Shown here in pieces: positions 26,272 through 36,190 of a stretch of 40,011 nucleotides of DNA. Where the stretch lies: NCBI GenBank assembly GCA_014084085.1, contig NPFB01000008.1, forward strand, positions 16,715-56,725, read 5' to 3'. This stretch comes from Hondaea fermentalgiana (Eukaryota; Sar; Bigyra; Thraustochytrida; Thraustochytriidae). The translations under genes were made by a program, and so were the position numbers. How positions within the stretch are numbered: position 1 is the first letter of the stretch; the number at the start of each line of letters is the position of its first letter. Under the pieces are notes generated by a model, which was not told where the DNA came from, did not search any database, and worked only from the letters and a program-made list of their open reading frames with translations.

Positions 26272-29200
26272 ATGGCGTCGTCACCAGGAAAGCCCCTGGA
26301 AGAGAATGCTTCACAGGCCAAATCGAAAGATCTCTCAGCAATGCATAACCTTGGCAGCGTTCGCTCGCTCGGCGTATTCTCGCGACAAAACGCATTACGT
26401 CGATTGTGCACTGATATCATGCATCACAAAATCTTCAGGGCCAGCGTTCTCGTTCTAATTCTTACAAACTGTCTCATTCTCGCCATGACAGAACCCTTTG
26501 CCACTTGCTGCACTACGGAGGAAATGAGTGATTCGGCAATCGTAAAAGTGGACGTGACAAACTTCACCTACAAATGCAACATGTATAACGAGTTCGTTGA
26601 CGAGAATGATGTCACGCGTGGCTCCAAGTGTTGCATTGAATCAGACCTCTTGGTCGGCGACATGTACAACAAATGCGCCACCCCGTACCTCAAAGAGATC
26701 CAGTCCTCAGCAGAGGTGCTCTTCAATATTCTCTTTACATTCGAGATGGCTGTCAAAATTATCGCATTGGGTTTCATCTCACAGCGAGGGACCTATTTAC
26801 GGGATGGCTGGAATCTTCTCGACTTTGTCGTCGTTTTTGTTGGCTGGCTGTCTTATGTGCCTGGCATTGCCAATTTGTCGGCGCTGCGGACCTTTCGTGT
26901 TCTCCGCCCGCTGCGGACACTTTCAAGTATTCCAGGCATGCGGCCAATCGTGAGTGCGCTTATTGCGTCAATCCGATCCATGCTGCACGTCATGCTTCTT
27001 TGTCTTTTCCTTTTCACCGTCTTTGGCATTGTCGGTCTTCAGCTCTTCTCGGGGACGCTCACAGGGCGGTGTTACTATGTAGACCCTTCGGGCAGTGGCA
27101 CTTATGAGCTTGGGTCTCAATTCGAATTTATGTCTCTTGTTGAAGGCGACGAGGCGCCTTGTCCGCTTCCATGCGCATCAACAGTAGACACAAGCACAGT
27201 CAGTTTTCCTTTTTCGCTATGGACGCGGTCAGGAGAAGATTGCCTTACGCTTGCGGGCCCGCAGTGCTACGAGCGAGACCCTACAATCATCATCAATCCA
27301 GACTACCTCCCCGGCGATGACAGTATCATTGAGGAGACCGTTGTGCTACCCAAAGAGATGCTCGAAGGGATTCCGGACTCCCTTCCAAGTGGTGCCAGCA
27401 CTGGTTTCTTCCAGAGCGAGAATGGAACCTTTACGCAACGATACAAACGAAGCTTGCCAACGCTCGAAGTAACTTCCTTTTGCCTCAACACGGGTGAGAA
27501 TCAATTAGGAGATGGCTTTGCAAACTTTGACACAATTGGCTACGCATGGCTCTCGATCATGACCTCCATCACGCTCGAAGGCTGGTCCGATATCATGTAT
27601 GGCTTGCAAGCTTCATTTGGTCATTCGTTTGTCATCTTCATGTACTTTTTTATCATGCTCTGGATGTGCTCCTTCTTCATGCTCGAGCTCACCCTAGCTG
27701 TGATCAACGAGGCCTACGAGGCTGCGATTGATCAGGAGGACGAAACGTTGCGCATTGAAGAGGAGGAAGAAGAAGACAAGGCTAGCAGGAAACGAAGCGG
27801 CATCCCCAGCTCTCAAGCGAGCTCAGTGACCCACGTCGTTGCCCCAGATGCTAGTGACGCTCTTGGCGTGCCTGCGGCGGAAACCAAAGAGACCACAGAG
27901 GCGCTGCAAGATGGGTCTGCGCACTCAGGGAGTGGAAAACAGTCGCGCGTAACGCACCAGGCCTCCGGCGGAAACGCGGTGCTCATCGCCGCTGGAGAGA
28001 GTCAGAGACGCGTCCGACGGCAGTCCACGATGGCAAGTGCTCTCGCTGAAGGCACTGTCTTGGAACCCTACGGCCCGGAGCCCATTCGTTGGGTCTTCCT
28101 TCTCGTACAATCGGACGTCTTTCAGGGCTTCATCACTCTTCTCATTGTGCTGAACACGATTACACTCAGTATGGAGCATCACAACATGTCCGCAAATGAG
28201 CGCGCCTTTCAGGATACTGCAAATGCCACATTCACCATTGCTTTCACAATCGAAATGGGCCTCAAACTCATTGGACTCGGGCCGAGACAGTATGCCAAAG
28301 ACTTTTTCAACGTTTTTGACTTTGTCATCGTCACCATCTCGCTCGTGGAGCTCGTCATGGATGCAGAGGGAGGCGGAACGGGTCTCGGGGCGCTGCGCAC
28401 CTTTCGTCTCATGCGTGTCTTCAAGCTCGCGCGAAGCTGGAAGAATCTGCGCAAGCTTTTGCACACTATCTTGCTCTCCATTTTGGATGTGACAAACGCT
28501 GCTATTCTCCTTGTCATCATTATGTTCATCTTCACGTTGCTTGGGATGCAGCTTTTTGGCGGCCAATGGACGGCAAATCATTTCTGCGATGACCCTGAAG
28601 ACTACGAAGGATGTCTCGAGGAGACACCGCGCGCCAATTTCGACTCCTTTGCGTGGGGATTCGTCACCGTCTTTCAAGTGCTCACGGGCGAGAACTGGAA
28701 CGAGGTCATGTACATTGGTAAGCGCGTCAATGGCGAGATTGCCTGGGTCTACTTTATCGCGCTCAACATTGTCGGAACGTACATGGTCCTCAATCTGTTT
28801 CTGGCCATTCTGCTCGCGCGCTTCGAGGCTGACGACCAGGTCGAAGCTCTTGAGGAAGCGGCAGAAACCCTTCGGCAAGAGTCGAAGCGACGTTTGCAAG
28901 CACGGGCTTCCGGTGCATCCATCACACCAGCCATGCCTCAAAGCAGCGAGTCGACCATGAAGAAGGACGCAAAGCCTGTAGGCGTTCACGCAGATCCACA
29001 ATTTGCGTCGACTGGAAGGCGGATCAGCTCGCAGACGCTGCGGCGTACCTCCAGCCAACGCGATGATGATTGCTTCGATGGAGATGACGTTGAAGCGCGG
29101 CCTCCGAACCCCAACAAGATGACCATGCACCCGACAGCCCGTGCCTTCTTTCTCCTTCCGCCTGACAACTGGTTCCGCCAAGCTTGCTTCAAGCTGGTCA

Positions 29201-31641
29201 ACAGCGGCAAGTTTGACAACTTTATTCTATTGCTTATCGGCATTTCCACGGTATTGCTGGCAGCAGAAGAGCCATATGTCTCTGAGTGCAAAGAGACGAC
29301 CTGCAAGGGGTTTTTCAGCTTTCTCTACGTCATGGACATTGTTCTGAATGTGCTCTTCATCATTGAGATGGTTCTCAAGATGATTGCACTCGGTGTCCTC
29401 TTTCACAAGCACTCGTACTTGCGCAGTGGATGGAATGTGCTCGATTTTGGCATTGTTCTCGTCTCCATAAGCTCGCTTGTGCTCGGCGGCGATAAAGCCA
29501 TGAAGGCGCTCAAGTCTCTGCGTTCCCTACGTGCGCTACGACCTTTGCGCGTGATCAGCAGGAGCCCCGGTATGCGTTTGGTGGTGAATGCGATTATTGC
29601 CGCCATTCCAGCAATTGCCAACGTGTCGGTAGTGGTTCTCTTGTTTATGCTTATTTTCGCCATTATCGGCGTTCAGAGCTTTGCGGGCGGCCTCAACTCT
29701 TGCAACGATCCCAGTCTGCAAGGTCCGACAGTGAACAAATCAATGTGCTTGGCCGATGAAACCTGGACGCCGACGCTCTCTGACTGCGGTGTGCTGGCCA
29801 CAGATTCTCTTATTGAGCAATGTATGCGCTGCGGCGAGAACGGCTGCAACGGGACAGAATTTGAATTCCCTCGGATTTGGGGACCTCATGGCGGTCGCTT
29901 CAACACGTACAACTTTGACAACGTGGGCCAGTCTCTGCTCGTCGTCTTCGAAGTCGTTTCCGGGGAGATGTGGCCGGACATGATGTACGCTGCGATGGAT
30001 GTCGTGGGTCCAGATCAGCCGATGCTTGCATGGCCGCATCGTGAAAATGGCTCTGTCGCCATCTGGTTCATCCTTGTGATCCTTGTCTGTTCCTTCTTAA
30101 TGATCAACGTCTTTGTGGGCGTCATTATTGACAACTTCAACGACATGAAGGAAAAGCAGAATGGCAGCGGTCTTCTCACCGAAGAGCAAAAGCTGTGGCT
30201 TGCGACCATCAAAAAGACGATGCAAGAGAAACCGAAAAAGCTCACCAGTCCGCCCAAGGACAAGTTGAGACTCAAGGTATGGAAGCTCGTCACCTCTCGT
30301 CGCTTCGAATTCGTCATCATGTCGTTCATTCTCCTCAACACTTTTATGATGATGCTGCAGTCGGAATCTATTTCGGGCACCTTGCTCACAGTCACAAAGT
30401 CGCTGAATTGGGTCTTTCTCGCCATTTTTACCATCGAGGCTTCTCTCAAGCTCTATGCGCACCGTCTCGCATACTTCAAGTCAGGGTGGAATTGCTTTGA
30501 TTTTTCGCTCGTCATCTTTGGCTATCTGGGTCTCATGGGCGGCCTGGGCCCCCTCGCGTCGCTTCTGCGCATTTTCCGTGTGGCGCGCATCTTTCGACTT
30601 GTCCGCACAAGTCCAGGCTTGCTTGCCATTTTCCGTACGCTTGTGTTTTCCATTCCGGCAATTTTAAATGTTGGCGGCATCTTCTTATTGCTCATTCTCA
30701 TTTACGCGATTCTCGGCATGAATCTCTTTGCCAACATCAAGCACGGTGACTTGCTCAACAGCGATGCGAACTTCAACGGGTTCTTCGTTTCCGTCTCGAC
30801 ACTTTTCCGCGTGAGCACGGGCGAGTCTTTCAACGGAATCATGCACGACTGCATGATTGAGGAGCCGTACTGCTCGGAGGATGCAGGCAACTGCGGCTAC
30901 CCAATCTTTGCACCCATTTATTTTTGCAGTTTCTTCGTATTCTCATCATACACGCTTCTCTCCATGATCACCGCCATCATCCTCGATCAATTTGCAGATC
31001 AGGGCGCTGCAGCGGCGAGCACAGTTCGCGAGGAGCACATTGAGGCCTTCAAGGAGGAGTGGTCCAAGCTAGATCCAAAGGGAACGATGCTGATTCGCGA
31101 AGAGCTTCTCATCAAGCTCGTTTCCCATGTCCCATATCCTCTGGGCGTGCGCAACACTCCTCGCTCGGTTGCATGCGGGCTTTCCGTACGAAAGTTGGCG
31201 AACGCGCTGATTCGCAGCCTCGACGTGCCGACTATTCATGGCTCGGTGGCCTTTAGTGACGTTCTCACGGAGCTCACAAGCAAGGCGATGCCTGAGATTT
31301 CAATTCCTGAAGACAACAAGCTTGTTCAAAAGCTGCTGGGACGCAAGGAGAACAATCAAGCCAAAATGCTGCGCAAGATGGGTACCTCGCGCGAGCACAT
31401 TCTCTACAATGCGGCGCAAGTGAATGCCATTATGCTCTTGCAATCGGCGATGCGGGGCTTTATTTACCGCACAAAGCTTGCTGAGCTCATGCAGCTGCCG
31501 GAGGAAACCAAGCTGGAGAGCGTTGTCTCGCAGGACGAGGGCACTGGCGTTCGCAACGACGATCCAAGTCCCGCGCAGGATCTTGTGGATCAAGACGAGC
31601 AAAAGGAGAAGGAGAGCGCAGCAGAATTTTCATCACAGTAG
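26272..31641 (+). CDS. Four-repeat voltage-gated cation channel alpha subunit (Cav/Nav-like, EEEE filter)
   Basis: The protein has 1,789 residues in one exon with four six-helix repeats (about 55-485, 605-860, 970-1295 and 1335-1580). S4 sensors carry R206/R209/R212/R215; R709/R712/R715/K718/R721; K1078/K1081/R1084/R1087/R1090/R1093; and R1433/R1436/R1439/R1442/R1445. Filter residues are E436 (TLEGW), E807 (TGENW), E1232 (SGEMW) and E1518 (TGESF), the calcium-channel EEEE ring, so Ca2+ or mixed Ca2+/Na+ permeation in the plasma or ciliary membrane is likely. The III-IV linker has TEEQK (1303-1307), as in sodium channels, preceded by GLL (1300-1302) at the place of IFM. The C-terminus has an EF-hand-like segment (about 1586-1625) and a perfect IQ motif LQSAMRGFIYR (1723-1733) for calmodulin. 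Repeat I has long Cys-rich extracellular loops. The I-II linker is acidic and carries RRVRRQS, a possible basophilic kinase site. Confidence 0.93.
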   Translation: MASSPGKPLEENASQAKSKDLSAMHNLGSVRSLGVFSRQNALRRLCTDIMHHKIFRASVLVLILTNCLILAMTEPFATCCTTEEMSDSAIVKVDVTNFTYKCNMYNEFVDENDVTRGSKCCIESDLLVGDMYNKCATPYLKEIQSSAEVLFNILFTFEMAVKIIALGFISQRGTYLRDGWNLLDFVVVFVGWLSYVPGIANLSALRTFRVLRPLRTLSSIPGMRPIVSALIASIRSMLHVMLLCLFLFTVFGIVGLQLFSGTLTGRCYYVDPSGSGTYELGSQFEFMSLVEGDEAPCPLPCASTVDTSTVSFPFSLWTRSGEDCLTLAGPQCYERDPTIIINPDYLPGDDSIIEETVVLPKEMLEGIPDSLPSGASTGFFQSENGTFTQRYKRSLPTLEVTSFCLNTGENQLGDGFANFDTIGYAWLSIMTSITLEGWSDIMYGLQASFGHSFVIFMYFFIMLWMCSFFMLELTLAVINEAYEAAIDQEDETLRIEEEEEEDKASRKRSGIPSSQASSVTHVVAPDASDALGVPAAETKETTEALQDGSAHSGSGKQSRVTHQASGGNAVLIAAGESQRRVRRQSTMASALAEGTVLEPYGPEPIRWVFLLVQSDVFQGFITLLIVLNTITLSMEHHNMSANERAFQDTANATFTIAFTIEMGLKLIGLGPRQYAKDFFNVFDFVIVTISLVELVMDAEGGGTGLGALRTFRLMRVFKLARSWKNLRKLLHTILLSILDVTNAAILLVIIMFIFTLLGMQLFGGQWTANHFCDDPEDYEGCLEETPRANFDSFAWGFVTVFQVLTGENWNEVMYIGKRVNGEIAWVYFIALNIVGTYMVLNLFLAILLARFEADDQVEALEEAAETLRQESKRRLQARASGASITPAMPQSSESTMKKDAKPVGVHADPQFASTGRRISSQTLRRTSSQRDDDCFDGDDVEARPPNPNKMTMHPTARAFFLLPPDNWFRQACFKLVNSGKFDNFILLLIGISTVLLAAEEPYVSECKETTCKGFFSFLYVMDIVLNVLFIIEMVLKMIALGVLFHKHSYLRSGWNVLDFGIVLVSISSLVLGGDKAMKALKSLRSLRALRPLRVISRSPGMRLVVNAIIAAIPAIANVSVVVLLFMLIFAIIGVQSFAGGLNSCNDPSLQGPTVNKSMCLADETWTPTLSDCGVLATDSLIEQCMRCGENGCNGTEFEFPRIWGPHGGRFNTYNFDNVGQSLLVVFEVVSGEMWPDMMYAAMDVVGPDQPMLAWPHRENGSVAIWFILVILVCSFLMINVFVGVIIDNFNDMKEKQNGSGLLTEEQKLWLATIKKTMQEKPKKLTSPPKDKLRLKVWKLVTSRRFEFVIMSFILLNTFMMMLQSESISGTLLTVTKSLNWVFLAIFTIEASLKLYAHRLAYFKSGWNCFDFSLVIFGYLGLMGGLGPLASLLRIFRVARIFRLVRTSPGLLAIFRTLVFSIPAILNVGGIFLLLILIYAILGMNLFANIKHGDLLNSDANFNGFFVSVSTLFRVSTGESFNGIMHDCMIEEPYCSEDAGNCGYPIFAPIYFCSFFVFSSYTLLSMITAIILDQFADQGAAAASTVREEHIEAFKEEWSKLDPKGTMLIREELLIKLVSHVPYPLGVRNTPRSVACGLSVRKLANALIRSLDVPTIHGSVAFSDVLTELTSKAMPEISIPEDNKLVQKLLGRKENNQAKMLRKMGTSREHILYNAAQVNAIMLLQSAMRGFIYRTKLAELMQLPEETKLESVVSQDEGTGVRNDDPSPAQDLVDQDEQKEKESAAEFSSQ

Positions 31642-31928
31642 AAACAACGAAAATGGTTCCAAGCCAAATGAGCAACGCCATGGCAAATTCTTTTAGTTCA
31701 TCAACACATTGACCACAACACCACATTTGTTTCGTTTCATCCGAGTTTGAATTAGTTTTTTTGGTTCTATTCTGTTTTTGATTCAATGTATGTTTTTTGG
31801 GGGGCTGGAAGGTAATCCTTTTCGTACTTGATACCGGCAGGGCAAAGCTAAGCAGAGCCAAGCAGAGCTAAGAGAGTTCAAGCAAAGCAAATTGGTGGGG
31901 TCATCTAAAGAGCACTGTCGCTCCAGAA
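31642..31928. other. Convergent 3' spacer
   Basis: Short spacer between the channel stop and a convergent gene. It holds T-rich sequence and an AGCAGAGCTAAG-type short repeat near 31850. No gene seen. Confidence 0.6.
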
Positions 31929-33572
31929 TCAATCGAGGGGAATCTCAAAACCACCTGCGCGGATACGCTCGGGATCCAGCTGACCGCCCAAAACAGCTCC
32001 GGGCCCCAATGGTGAGCTGGCGAGCGCTTGCTGCGCGTTGGCTGCGTCCTGTTGAGATTGCGTCCGACTATCCCGGAGTAGCGCAGGGCTCGAGCTGGCC
32101 CGAGAAATGACGTAGAGACGCTTTGGTAGCACGTTGCCCATGAGCTTGTCTGCCTCTTTTTCTCGCGTTGCTCGATCCGCAGCGAGCCGATCGCCTCGCT
32201 CCAAAAACTTGTTGTCCGGTGTAAAGGACGAATACAAGGGGTTGCCCTCACCGGGGTCCAGACACAATTTCTTCCCGTTTGCATCCAGCTCGGGCTTGCG
32301 ACCTTTGTTCCGGAACGCAATTACAGCGTCTGTAAATCGGTTTTTGCGCGTATGCTTGGTTCGTGGAAGAGCATCGACTGCAGTTGCCGCGACGCGCGAG
32401 GGCTTATCTGCAAGTTTCCCGCGCCTTGCCCGGAGTTCAAGCTCGAGAGCGCGAAACTGTCCCGAGCGTGAAGGATGCTCACAAATTTCGTGTTTACGAC
32501 GCTCAAAGTCTTGCTCAAGTGCGGCACGCTTTTCATTCATGTCCTGCAACTGCTTTGGAGTCTTTTCCAGATCCCACCACGGTGCAGCGCTTCGTAGAAC
32601 GGGCTGCGTAATTTGATCGGTGATCGCAAGAGTCTTGGCCTCGGCCGTCTGACGTGCGGCTTCCAGCTCCACACGAAGATCTTCTCTTCGCACGGTCAAG
32701 AGCTTGTTCTGCGTATGCGCCTCAGGATACTGTTTCTTCGTCGAGCGGCCAAAGTCATGATCATCAATCTCAATGTGATGAAGTGGTCCCGGTACGCGTG
32801 GTCGAGTGCGGAGAACACGCTCACGCGGCTGATAGTTTTCTAAATTACGAGCTTGCTCCAATGCTGCCTCGTGTGCCCTCTCTACAATCATGTCACGCTG
32901 AGTACGGGGCTCTCGGCGCCACCCAAGCCCTGGTGGTGCCGGTCTGTCACGGATAATCTCGACTTCAGGTCCGATGCGACGCTTTGCATTTGCTTCCAGA
33001 GCGCCTCCTGTAGTTTTGGTTGGGTTCGGGCTCGCAGGGTTATTCGCTTTGCCCTTGATCTTTTCTGGGAGAGGAAGAAGGACGCAGGGCTTGGCAAGCT
33101 TGCCGAGCTCCAGCGTGTCTGCATGCTTGTAGAGAACCTCCTTGGGGTTGACGTAGCTTGCAACGGAGGACTGGATCTCGCCGAGTCTCTCGGCTCTTTG
33201 ATTTTCGAGCAACTTTGACCGCGATTTGGTCTCTGCGTGCTCGACAGCGTGAAATTTGCCCTGCACGAGTCCTTCCATTTGCTTGCTCCCTGTGAGCTCG
33301 GCAATGGAGCGAATCACAACGGCAGACTGTGCTCTTGCCACGGTTGCAGCATCTTGATTGCGTCTTTTTTCGAGAAGTTCTGGCTTGGTCGCGACACTAA
33401 CCTCGGCCTGCCAGGAGTCAGGGTAATCAGCTCGCGGTGCTCGTCTTGCCTCGGGATGACCAAGACCACTGCCCTTGCCGACGGGCAGGTGATGTCCGAA
33501 GACGTCGTATTTGGGGGTAAAATGATGCAATAGAGCGGGCGCAGACTCGACGTGCTGCAGATTGGAGGACAT
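31929..33572 (-). CDS. Basic helical protein, unknown, possibly cytoskeletal
   Basis: The protein has 547 residues from the ATG at 33572. The frame is open for 78 more codons upstream, but that part translates a CCACG tandem repeat and looks non-coding. The chain is basic, Arg/Lys/Glu-rich, without membrane segments or a signal peptide. Visible features: an aromatic N-terminal segment FTPKYDVFGHHLP (about 19-31), a helical charged region with REDLRVELEAARQTAEAK (near 310), ALEQDFERRKHEICEHPS (near 355), a Lys/Arg-rich patch (about 400-425) and a short segment NPLYSSFTPDNKFLERGDR (about 445-463). Composition and PxxP-rich links resemble microtubule-associated or axonemal proteins, but I do not recognise the family. 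Confidence 0.75.
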   Translation of the reverse strand: MSSNLQHVESAPALLHHFTPKYDVFGHHLPVGKGSGLGHPEARRAPRADYPDSWQAEVSVATKPELLEKRRNQDAATVARAQSAVVIRSIAELTGSKQMEGLVQGKFHAVEHAETKSRSKLLENQRAERLGEIQSSVASYVNPKEVLYKHADTLELGKLAKPCVLLPLPEKIKGKANNPASPNPTKTTGGALEANAKRRIGPEVEIIRDRPAPPGLGWRREPRTQRDMIVERAHEAALEQARNLENYQPRERVLRTRPRVPGPLHHIEIDDHDFGRSTKKQYPEAHTQNKLLTVRREDLRVELEAARQTAEAKTLAITDQITQPVLRSAAPWWDLEKTPKQLQDMNEKRAALEQDFERRKHEICEHPSRSGQFRALELELRARRGKLADKPSRVAATAVDALPRTKHTRKNRFTDAVIAFRNKGRKPELDANGKKLCLDPGEGNPLYSSFTPDNKFLERGDRLAADRATREKEADKLMGNVLPKRLYVISRASSSPALLRDSRTQSQQDAANAQQALASSPLGPGAVLGGQLDPERIRAGGFEIPLD

Positions 33573-33700
33573 CTTGTTCTCAGCAAGCGACTTCGTCGAA
33601 CGCGCCGCAAAGTCAGGCAAAGCCTTTGCAAAGCAAGCCGAGCTTGAGTCAGAGTTGTGCGAGTCCGGTTCGCTCACGTCTCGCGGCAGGCTACACAATG

Positions 33701-33730
33701 CCACGCCACGCCACGCCACGCCACGCCACG
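33701..33730. repeat. (CCACG)n pentanucleotide repeat
   Basis: Six perfect CCACG units upstream of the start of the unknown - strand gene. Confidence 0.9.
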
Positions 33731-34096
33731 TCGCACTCAAGTGCTCGCTTGCTGACTGGTGTTTTTGCCGATGCCTCTCCTCTTCACGAGCAGACGTTCC
33801 CAACACAAGGGAAAATCTCTATCGGCGGTGCACACCATCCGCGCCGCCGCTGCCGCCGCCACCTTACTTTTATCCTTCCAGCCAAAGCGTTAACAAAGTG
33901 CGTATTTTATAATGTGTGGTGTGGGTTATGATAAACTCTGTCTTTGTGTCGGCGAGGCGCAAAAAAGAGAACCTTGCATTTATAAGTAACCTAAAACCTG
34001 CCAGATTTGCCTCGGCAACACGATCCGGCTGCGCAATGCGACGCAAAGTGGAACTTTTGCACGCTCGCTGTGCACGCGTGGTATACTAACATAACA

Positions 34097-34156
34097 ATGG
34101 CGGCACAGCGCTTGCAGCAGCGAAGCGGCCTGGGGCCCGGCTGCCAGAAAACGTAA
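34097..34156 (+). other. Candidate upstream ORF of the EEP-fold gene
   Basis: This 19-residue ORF (starts MAAQRLQQRSG) has a favourable ATG context and ends about 120 bases before the main start. If transcribed it could reduce initiation at the main ORF. The transcript start is unknown, so it may equally lie in the promoter. Confidence 0.3.
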
Positions 34157-34274
34157 CGGATCAAAATCTTTCAGAAAAAAAAAAAGTTCTCTCGTTGTGA
34201 TGAAGAGCCCAAGGTTTGCAGTTGCAGCTCCACAACAACATCTCCCTCATGAACTGTCGGCAGACAACACGATA

Positions 34275-35975
34275 ATGCTTCGTGGGATCGCCAGCTGTGG
34301 CCTTGCTCTTGCGCTTGCGTTCGTGGTCGCAGCACCAGTAGCAGCAGCAGCAGCAGCAGTAGGAGTGGGAAATGCTCCAACGTCAACGACCGGAGGAGCA
34401 TGGGCTGCGCGACTCGGCGAAGCTGCAGACTGGGAGGACGGACCTGGCCAGCCTGCGTGCAAGCGGGAGCTGCCGCGGAGACAAGGCACGTGGCTTGTCC
34501 CCGAGAAGCGAGAACACTTTCCCAGCTTGGCAAAAAGTGCCTTGGCATGCTCCGGTTTCGCATACGGACACGTTGCTATGTATGCGGCAACGAGAGATGC
34601 AAGGCCAGTTGATGATAGAATCTGCAGCGCTGCGCGCGTCCTTGACGAGATTTGGGAACGGTGGCGAAACGTTTTTTCCGCAGAACCCCGTGCACCCGTA
34701 TTGGGGGCCAATTTCACGATTCATCGTGTCGATCGCATGGAACTCTTCGTGACAGACCCTATCGGCAGACTGAGCCCTACCTTACCATCGGCAGGAGCCT
34801 TGTACTTTGTTTGGGCGGCGGTACAAGGCCGCCACTCGATGGATGAGGAGCGCTTTATTCTGCTTCATCGGGACGGAAAATCATACTTGCACGGGCGACT
34901 TACAAGATTGCAAAAACCACCGAAATCTCTCACCGTCCCTTGTTCGTCGGTCGAGGACGAATCAAGCCAACTCCGTGTTCTTTCGTACAATGTGTGGAAT
35001 ACAATGCCGCATCAAGGAAGTATGTGGAACCAAACAGCACGAGACGCGCGGTACGGCCGTCGGCTCGCAATCCTCGTTGACACAATCATCAAGGCGGACG
35101 CTGACATTGTCATCTTACAAGAAGTTCGCTTTGACACCACCTTTGGAATCGCACATGGGCCATGTCAGCTTGAGCACTTGCTGCAAAAGCTAGCATACCC
35201 ATACTTTGTCCACCAACCCGCGATGGGTTTTGTAGGGAATGGCTTCTCTTATGAAGGTGACGAGGGCGTGAGCATCCTGTCACGTTATCCCATTATCGAC
35301 TCCAGCTATAAGCTCTTGAGTCGTCAAGTACAGAATGAGCATGACTTTCATCAGCGTGTGTGTTTGCATGCCCGTGTTGCGATACCCAACGTAGGTGCTA
35401 TAGACACCTTTACCTCTCATTTTTCGCTGAATCCTGCCTCGCGCTTGAAAGGTTCGCGCGAAGTAATGGACTTTGCTGACGAAAAACGCGACGAGAACGG
35501 GAACGGAATGCCCATTGCCCAGATTTTTGCAGGCGATGTCAACGACGAGCCTGGATCTCCTGCCTTGGAGCCTCTGCAGGGTCGTGGTTTTCGGGACGTC
35601 TGGCTCGAGTATCATGGGGAAAGTGCGGAGCCGCGCCAAGGATCCCTGAACCCGAATGATTTAGATCAGGCATTCACATTTCCGAGCGACGAACCGAAGA
35701 AACGGATTGATTTCATGCTTGCACGTGGATCACGATTACGCACAGAACGTGTCGAACTCATTGGACAGCACGCGATCCTAGACCCTGATGCTCCCTTGCA
35801 TTTTGATAGCAAAGTGAGCAAGAAGAAAGGGCAAAGAAACACGGTAGGCATGGAACATCCAGCGTCGCGAATCTGGGCTTCGGACCACAGAGGTGTATTG
35901 GCACACTTTTCTGTGCGTACAATGGAAGGATGTTGTGCCGTGCCCGAGCTAGCAAGGCTCGCCGAGACAGCATGA
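34275..35975 (+). CDS. Secreted endonuclease/exonuclease/phosphatase-fold enzyme
   Basis: The protein has 566 residues from the ATG at 34275, chosen because a signal peptide begins there (hydrophobic GLALALAFVVAAPVAAAAAA, residues 9-28). ATG at 34200 would add 25 residues and bury the signal. Residues about 45-225 form an N-terminal region of unknown fold with several Cys and Trp. The EEP catalytic domain spans about 232-548: N239 in LSYNVWN, E283 in ILQEVR, H382 in TSHFSL, D421 and N423 in AGDVNDEP, D479 in RIDFML, and D537-H538 in ASDHRGVLAHF. These are the metal-binding and catalytic residues of Mg2+-dependent phosphodiesterases (DNase I, neutral sphingomyelinase and inositol phosphatase relatives), so the enzyme should be active. 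The substrate cannot be told from sequence. It probably acts outside the cell or in the endomembrane system. Confidence 0.85.
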   Translation: MLRGIASCGLALALAFVVAAPVAAAAAAVGVGNAPTSTTGGAWAARLGEAADWEDGPGQPACKRELPRRQGTWLVPEKREHFPSLAKSALACSGFAYGHVAMYAATRDARPVDDRICSAARVLDEIWERWRNVFSAEPRAPVLGANFTIHRVDRMELFVTDPIGRLSPTLPSAGALYFVWAAVQGRHSMDEERFILLHRDGKSYLHGRLTRLQKPPKSLTVPCSSVEDESSQLRVLSYNVWNTMPHQGSMWNQTARDARYGRRLAILVDTIIKADADIVILQEVRFDTTFGIAHGPCQLEHLLQKLAYPYFVHQPAMGFVGNGFSYEGDEGVSILSRYPIIDSSYKLLSRQVQNEHDFHQRVCLHARVAIPNVGAIDTFTSHFSLNPASRLKGSREVMDFADEKRDENGNGMPIAQIFAGDVNDEPGSPALEPLQGRGFRDVWLEYHGESAEPRQGSLNPNDLDQAFTFPSDEPKKRIDFMLARGSRLRTERVELIGQHAILDPDAPLHFDSKVSKKKGQRNTVGMEHPASRIWASDHRGVLAHFSVRTMEGCCAVPELARLAETA

Positions 35976-36190
35976 TGCGAATTCCTTTATCACTTATGAG
36001 AGTGTTGTTTTGGAAAAGTGGGATACGAGGATGAAAGCGAGCGTCGTCCGCTCGTGCAATTTTTATATATGTGTATGAAAGGCTGTGATGACCATCAAGT
36101 GAAGAAATGCTGCTGTGAAAATTATCTGTGAGAACTTTTTTGATTTTTTTTTTGGTTGTGAGCTGGTTTGTTGTGGTGATAAGGTGCTTT
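35976..36190. other. Convergent 3' spacer
   Basis: AT-rich 215 bases between the EEP-fold gene and the tRNA synthetase gene, with a T-run near 36145-36155. No gene. Confidence 0.6.

Larger units (their letters stand above)
33573..34274. promoter_or_regulatory. Divergent promoter region, unknown gene / EEP-fold gene
   Basis: The region between divergent starts contains a CCACG array (33701-33730), an A-run near 34174 and, on +, a short upstream ORF of 19 codons (34097-34156, ATG in context ACAATGG). In-frame ATG or GTG codons at 34197-34200 also precede the chosen start of the EEP-fold gene. Confidence 0.5.

Noticed and set aside
27925..29181. 418-codon open frame on the - strand
   Set aside because: It lies antisense to repeat II of the channel, which has clear S4 and pore motifs; the - strand product shows no domain.
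26272..31641. Naming the channel a true sodium channel because of the TEEQK linker
   Set aside because: All four filter positions are Glu, as in calcium channels, and the IFM triad is not conserved; family placement needs a phylogeny.
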